In this document: in pieces, positions 62,816 to 64,000 of the stretch
Position numbering within the stretch: position 1 is the stretch's first letter
Layout: each line of letters starts with the position of its first letter
Assembly: GCA_946402275.1 (NCBI GenBank)
Contig: CAMIVY010000014.1
Location: forward strand, 1-64,000
Reading direction: 5' to 3'
Length of the DNA: 64,000 bases
From: an uncultured Prevotella sp.
GTDB taxonomy: Bacteria > Bacteroidota > Bacteroidia > Bacteroidales > Bacteroidaceae
Notes under the pieces: model-generated
Databases searched by the model: none
What the model saw: the letters and a program-made list of their open reading frames with translations, nothing else
What the model was told of the DNA's origin: nothing
Program-made: the position numbers and the translations under genes

Positions 62816-62823
62816 TAATTTTG
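62816..62823 (+). promoter_or_regulatory. Bacteroidetes -7 box (TAATTTTG) for the GH97 gene
   Basis: TAATTTTG lies 27 bases before the ATG at 62851. The spacer between this and the opposed promoter at 62634-62641 is about 175 bases of A/T-rich sequence in which I see no clear operator. Confidence 0.65.
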
Positions 62824-62850
62824 CAACCGAAATCCAAAACAATCGACATT

Positions 62851-64000
62851 ATGCGTTATTTGATAAAGTTAGTAGTAATTCTTTTTTTTGGCAGTATTAC
62901 AGTGAGTATCTGTAATGCAAAGGACGTTTCTGTGACATCACCCGACGGAGCCGTGACGGTAACGGTCGGTACCCTTTCTTATCGTCCTTATTATACCGTA
63001 TCGTACCAGGGAAAAACGCTGGTCGTTCCCTCACACCTTGGCTTCCTGTTGAATAATGGCGAGGTGGGTGCTCATGCCAAGATGATCCGAGTAACCCGTT
63101 CGTTAAAAGATGAGACATGGAACCAAGTGTGGGGCGAGGACGAGACCGTTCGCAACCATTACAACGAAATGGTGGTGGATTTCAAAGAGAAAAGTGATAG
63201 CCAGCGACTGATGAAGGTGGTGTTCCGCGTGTTCAACGACGGATTCGGTTTCCGATATATCTTACCTCATCATGATAAGGAGTTCTGTGTGATGGACGAG
63301 CTGACCGAGATGAACCTGGCGCATGATGCCAAGGCATGGTCTATTCCCTCCAACCGCACGGAATACTTTGAAGGAACCTACACGGCTGACTTGTTGAGTA
63401 AGAAGGACACGGTATGTACACCATTGACCATTGAATATGAGAAAGACCTCTTCCTGACCATCCATGAGGCTGCTCTGGAAGACTATGCCAGTTTGAACAT
63501 CACACCCCGTGCAGGTAAGCAAGGCGTTGTTAAGTTGTTGACAGCACTCACCCCTTGGCAAAATGGGGTGAAGGTCTATGCCAAGGGAGAACTGAAGAGC
63601 CCTTGGCGAACGATGATCGTCAGTCCGACGGCAGGTGGCCTTATTACCTCTCGTCTGATGCTGAACCTCAATGAGCCGTCTCGTATCGAGGATACCTCAT
63701 GGATAGAGCCGGGACGTTATATCGGTATCTGGTGGAGCATTCACAAGAAACAGCATACGTGGGAGATGGGACCCCATCATGGCGCTACCACAGAACACGT
63801 TAAGCGCTATATGGACTTTGCCGCTCGGCATGGGTTCAGCGGAGTATTGGCGGAAGGATGGAACCCGGGATGGGGTGAGGGAGAGCAGGTGACTTACCTG
63901 CAGTCCTATCCGGACTTCGACATGGAAGAGGTATGTCGCTATGGTGCCTCCAAGGGTGTTCGCTTTATCGGACATACTGAGACGTGGGGACGGGCAGCTT
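62851..64000 (+). CDS. GH97 family glycoside hydrolase (partial, cut by window end)
   Basis: The first 383 codons of a secreted enzyme. The signal MRYLIKLVVILFFGSITVSICNA is followed by a typical GH97 N-terminal beta-sandwich (DVSVTSPDGAVTVTVGTLSY, VWGEDETVRNHYNEMVVDF, VFRVFNDGFGFRYILP) and the start of the catalytic barrel (GRYIGIWWSIHKKQHTWEMG, HGATTEHVKRYMDFAARHGF, SGVLAEGWNPGWG). GH97 contains inverting alpha-glucosidases such as SusB and retaining alpha-galactosidases, and the catalytic residues that separate them lie partly beyond the window, so the sugar specificity is open. It is transcribed away from the DUF6377-type regulator and may be the first gene of a polysaccharide-utilisation locus continuing outside. 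Confidence 0.9.
   Translation, partial: MRYLIKLVVILFFGSITVSICNAKDVSVTSPDGAVTVTVGTLSYRPYYTVSYQGKTLVVPSHLGFLLNNGEVGAHAKMIRVTRSLKDETWNQVWGEDETVRNHYNEMVVDFKEKSDSQRLMKVVFRVFNDGFGFRYILPHHDKEFCVMDELTEMNLAHDAKAWSIPSNRTEYFEGTYTADLLSKKDTVCTPLTIEYEKDLFLTIHEAALEDYASLNITPRAGKQGVVKLLTALTPWQNGVKVYAKGELKSPWRTMIVSPTAGGLITSRLMLNLNEPSRIEDTSWIEPGRYIGIWWSIHKKQHTWEMGPHHGATTEHVKRYMDFAARHGFSGVLAEGWNPGWGEGEQVTYLQSYPDFDMEEVCRYGASKGVRFIGHTETWGRAA

Overview
The window looks like a chromosome segment of a Bacteroidales bacterium, most probably Prevotellaceae (Prevotella/Segatella-like). The evidence is seen directly: most transcription units start just after the Bacteroidetes -7 box TAnnTTTG; there is a full set of fimbrillin/Mfa-type lipoprotein genes, a probable type IX secretion (T9SS) sorting tail, a GH97 glycosidase beside a TPR/HTH regulator, and DUF5053- and DUF3575-type proteins. 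I see no tRNA, rRNA, CRISPR array or insertion sequence.

Layout. 0-5.9 kb: housekeeping genes (M20 deacetylase, acyl-CoA ligase, four-helix-bundle protein, release factor 2, a 47-aa membrane protein, a CYTH phosphatase). They are separated by repetitive spacers: purine-rich GAAATG repeats after stops, pyrimidine-rich CATTTC repeats before starts, often with a GGACC-TTC-GGTCC hairpin. 5.95-7.6 kb: a membrane-bound TPR/AraC-type regulator ending in an 11-C tract. 7.8-29.1 kb: a probable seven-gene fimbrial operon, with a DUF3575/OmpA-like protein, major fimbrillin-like lipoprotein, Mfa2/FimB-like anchor, three further fimbrillin-family lipoproteins, and a 4083-aa secreted repeat protein with a T9SS-like tail. 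29.2-30.3 kb: an AAA-type ATPase. 30.3-55.4 kb: one open frame of 8342 codons built largely from the same VYGGG-type repeat, followed by a strong terminator.

55.6-64 kb: two small genes on the minus strand (one DUF5053), a VanZ-like protein, two tandem sodium-dependent (NSS) transporters separated by AATTAG inverted-repeat elements, a helix-hairpin-helix protein, a 104-base pure pyrimidine tract between convergent genes, a DUF6377-type TPR/HTH regulator, and the start of a GH97 glycoside hydrolase cut by the window end.

Working model (inference): the regulator at 5950-7611 controls the fimbrial operon through sites spaced 21 bp apart just upstream of its promoter. The operon makes a surface fimbria and, as its last product, a giant secreted repeat protein that could be an accessory or tip adhesin. 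The 8342-aa protein is a larger relative. Its 5' end carries three tandem arrays of 11- or 22-bp units between every usable ATG and the signal peptide, so a change in unit number would shift frame. That makes it a strong candidate for a phase-variable giant surface protein. The giant proteins and the repeats around them are the most likely undescribed biology in the window.
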